Source: Methylocaldum sp002005105 (GTDB lineage Bacteria; Pseudomonadota; Gammaproteobacteria; Methylococcales; Methylococcaceae). From it: a stretch of DNA of 64,000 nt. Below, piece by piece: positions 63,005-64,000 of the stretch; the stretch's first letter is position 1; the number at the start of each line of letters is the position of its first letter. Below the pieces are notes generated by a model. That model was not told the origin of the DNA and made no database searches. It saw only the letters and a list, made by a program, of their open reading frames with translations. A program made the position numbers and the translations under genes. Location of the stretch: the NCBI RefSeq assembly GCF_051027545.1, contig NZ_CP194902.1, forward strand, positions 1,364,001 through 1,428,000, given 5' to 3'.

Positions 63005-63229
63005 ATGAACCGACTTGAACCCTCAATTGCCGCCCGACAGGGGCAAAATGACCGCGCTCCGCCGATGCGGATCATCCGGTTGATTTACGACAGCAGCGGG
63101 TTACGGCGAATCATATCCCGCCAAGCGGGTTGCTTTCCCGACTTGGATGTCAAGAGAGCACAGGGAGAGAGCGAAGCGGCATTTCGTAGACGAGCCGGGT
63201 TGAACCGCTCCGGTTCGGAGCCGAGCTGA
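63005..63229 (+). CDS. Possible small protein of unknown function
   Basis: 74 codons, ATG 63005 to TGA 63227-63229, beginning MNRLEPSIAARQGQ. A GGAG-like sequence is about 10 bases upstream. The product would be basic and shows no family motif. It could be a chance frame in a gene-poor region. Confidence 0.22.
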   Translation: MNRLEPSIAARQGQNDRAPPMRIIRLIYDSSGLRRIISRQAGCFPDLDVKRAQGESEAAFRRRAGLNRSGSEPS

Positions 63230-63347
63230 AAGCCTTGGCTTTTGTAAGCCAGGTTTCAGTTTTGGAACGCTCGCCGATCAGGTATGTCTCAAGATAAGAC
63301 TCCACCTCCCATGAGCAGAAGGAGAAGCTATCTCAGCAGGAGGCTTG

Positions 63348-64000
63348 ATGCGAACGTCACGGAGGCTATGTTCACCATCTTTTCATGAACGGTACGCCTA
63401 CCGATTCCCCCTGCCGATAATTCTTTTCGCGTTACCGTTGTCTCTGCCTTTCGGCGGAGCGGCATACACCCAAAGAGCCGAGCCTCCGGTCACTGCTTTG
63501 CAAAAAGCGTCCGACGAAGACGGGCAATGGCTTATTTCGGCCAAGGATTACGCCAATACCCGTTTCAGCGCGCTCGACCAGATCAAAGCCGAAAACGTCC
63601 ACGATCTGCGGTTGAACTTTACCTTCTCGACCGGTCTGTCACGCGGCCACGAAGCCGCGCCTATCGTGGCCGACAACACGATGTACATCGTGACCCCTTA
63701 TCCGAACACTCTTTACGCACTGGATTTGACCCGTCCGGGCGCGCCTCTCAAATGGAAGTACGAGCCGAAGCCGCTGTCCGCGGCTCAAGGGTTGGCCTGC
63801 TGCGATGTCGTGAATCGAGGAGCGGTGTACTCGAAGGGACGAATTTTCTTCAACACGCTCGACGGGCAGACCGTGGCGGTCGATGCCAAGACCGGAAATG
63901 AAATCTGGAAAGCACGGATCGGCAATATCAATCTGGGCGAATCCATTACGATGGCGCCGCTGATCGTGAAGAACAAAGTGCTGGTGGGCAACAGCGGCGG
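63348..64000 (+). CDS. PQQ-dependent methanol/ethanol-type dehydrogenase (partial)
   Basis: Starts at ATG 63348, 5 bases after AGGAGG, and remains open to the window edge; about 217 residues are visible. Signal peptide: a long basic start, then ILFALPLSLPFGGAA near residues 30-45. The mature part has DYANTRFSALDQIKAENV, RGHEAAPIVADNTMYIV and the vicinal disulfide pair LACCDVVNRGAV, followed by DAKTGNEIWKA and ITMAPLIVKNKVLVGNSGG. These are the propeller motifs of the MxaF/XoxF/ExaA family, which oxidise methanol or other alcohols in the periplasm. The residue that separates calcium from lanthanide enzymes lies beyond the window, so XoxF versus MxaF or ethanol dehydrogenase is undecided. Confidence 0.9.
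   Translation, partial: MRTSRRLCSPSFHERYAYRFPLPIILFALPLSLPFGGAAYTQRAEPPVTALQKASDEDGQWLISAKDYANTRFSALDQIKAENVHDLRLNFTFSTGLSRGHEAAPIVADNTMYIVTPYPNTLYALDLTRPGAPLKWKYEPKPLSAAQGLACCDVVNRGAVYSKGRIFFNTLDGQTVAVDAKTGNEIWKARIGNINLGESITMAPLIVKNKVLVGNSG

Larger units (their letters stand above)
62442..63347. other. Long gene-poor region before the PQQ dehydrogenase
   Basis: 906 bp. It contains a terminator (62474-62506) and one weak reading frame at 63005-63229; a 97-codon frame on the opposite strand at 62782-63075 is not credible. Base use is less regular than in neighbouring genes, and the region may hold the regulatory region of the dehydrogenase gene or remains of lost genes. Confidence 0.6.

Noticed and set aside
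62782..63075. 97-codon minus-strand frame
   Set aside because: No ribosome-binding site, unusual composition and no recognisable motif; overlaps another weak frame.

Overview
The window is a 64-kb piece of a gammaproteobacterial chromosome, most likely from a methanotroph or methylotroph of the order Methylococcales. The basis is the rpoBC end, the bamD/rluD/pgeF block, Rsd, PilS-PilR and a VpsR-like regulator (all gammaproteobacterial in type), together with a PQQ-dependent methanol/ethanol-type dehydrogenase starting at the right edge. The genus is inference; no rRNA or tRNA gene lies in the window to settle it.

Layout. 1-5000: 3' end of rpoB, complete rpoC, a strong terminator and a promoter/hairpin pair that may make a small RNA. 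5-9 kb: diheme cytochrome c4, then a compact trio (retropepsin-like protease, 7-TM inactive transglutaminase, RimK-like ATP-grasp ligase), a conserved but poorly understood peptide-modification system. 9-14.7 kb: the phosphate operon pstS-pstC-pstA-pstB-phoU with a hairpin after pstS. 14.8-20.9 kb: a large lipoprotein of unknown function, an RRM RNA-binding protein, a PfkB kinase, bamD, and divergent rluD-pgeF. 21-32 kb: ZIP transporter, rdgB, beta-carbonic anhydrase, rph, a penicillin-acylase-family hydrolase, an MgtC-like protein, a VpsR-type regulator without the sigma54 loop motif, and clpB with a clear heat-shock promoter.

32-49 kb is a surface-polysaccharide region: two O-antigen-ligase/polymerase-like membrane proteins, two family-2 glycosyltransferases, six GT4/GT1-type glycosyltransferases (three of them tandem paralogues), one heptosyltransferase-like GT9, a sulfotransferase and an MsbA-type exporter. 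corA and a VTT-domain (TVP38) protein interrupt it. 49-60 kb: a small membrane-anchored protein, pilS-pilR, sucCD, an IS110-family element, a Nudix hydrolase, rsd, a Hanks-type kinase and yicC. 60-64 kb: palindromic repeats, an alpha/beta hydrolase, a small secreted charged protein, a long gene-poor stretch, and the truncated PQQ dehydrogenase gene.

The window is rich in dispersed palindromic repeats. Three stand out. (1) A ~235-bp MITE-like element occurs twice (20914-21147 and 61779-62013), with matching terminal inverted repeats and an indel-free internal reading frame. (2) A 42-bp hairpin-plus-linker repeat forms an array beside the IS110 element and is also present as two in-frame units inside pilR. 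(3) A GTAGGTCGGCAAT palindrome family occurs at three loci, one of them interrupted by the 42-bp array.
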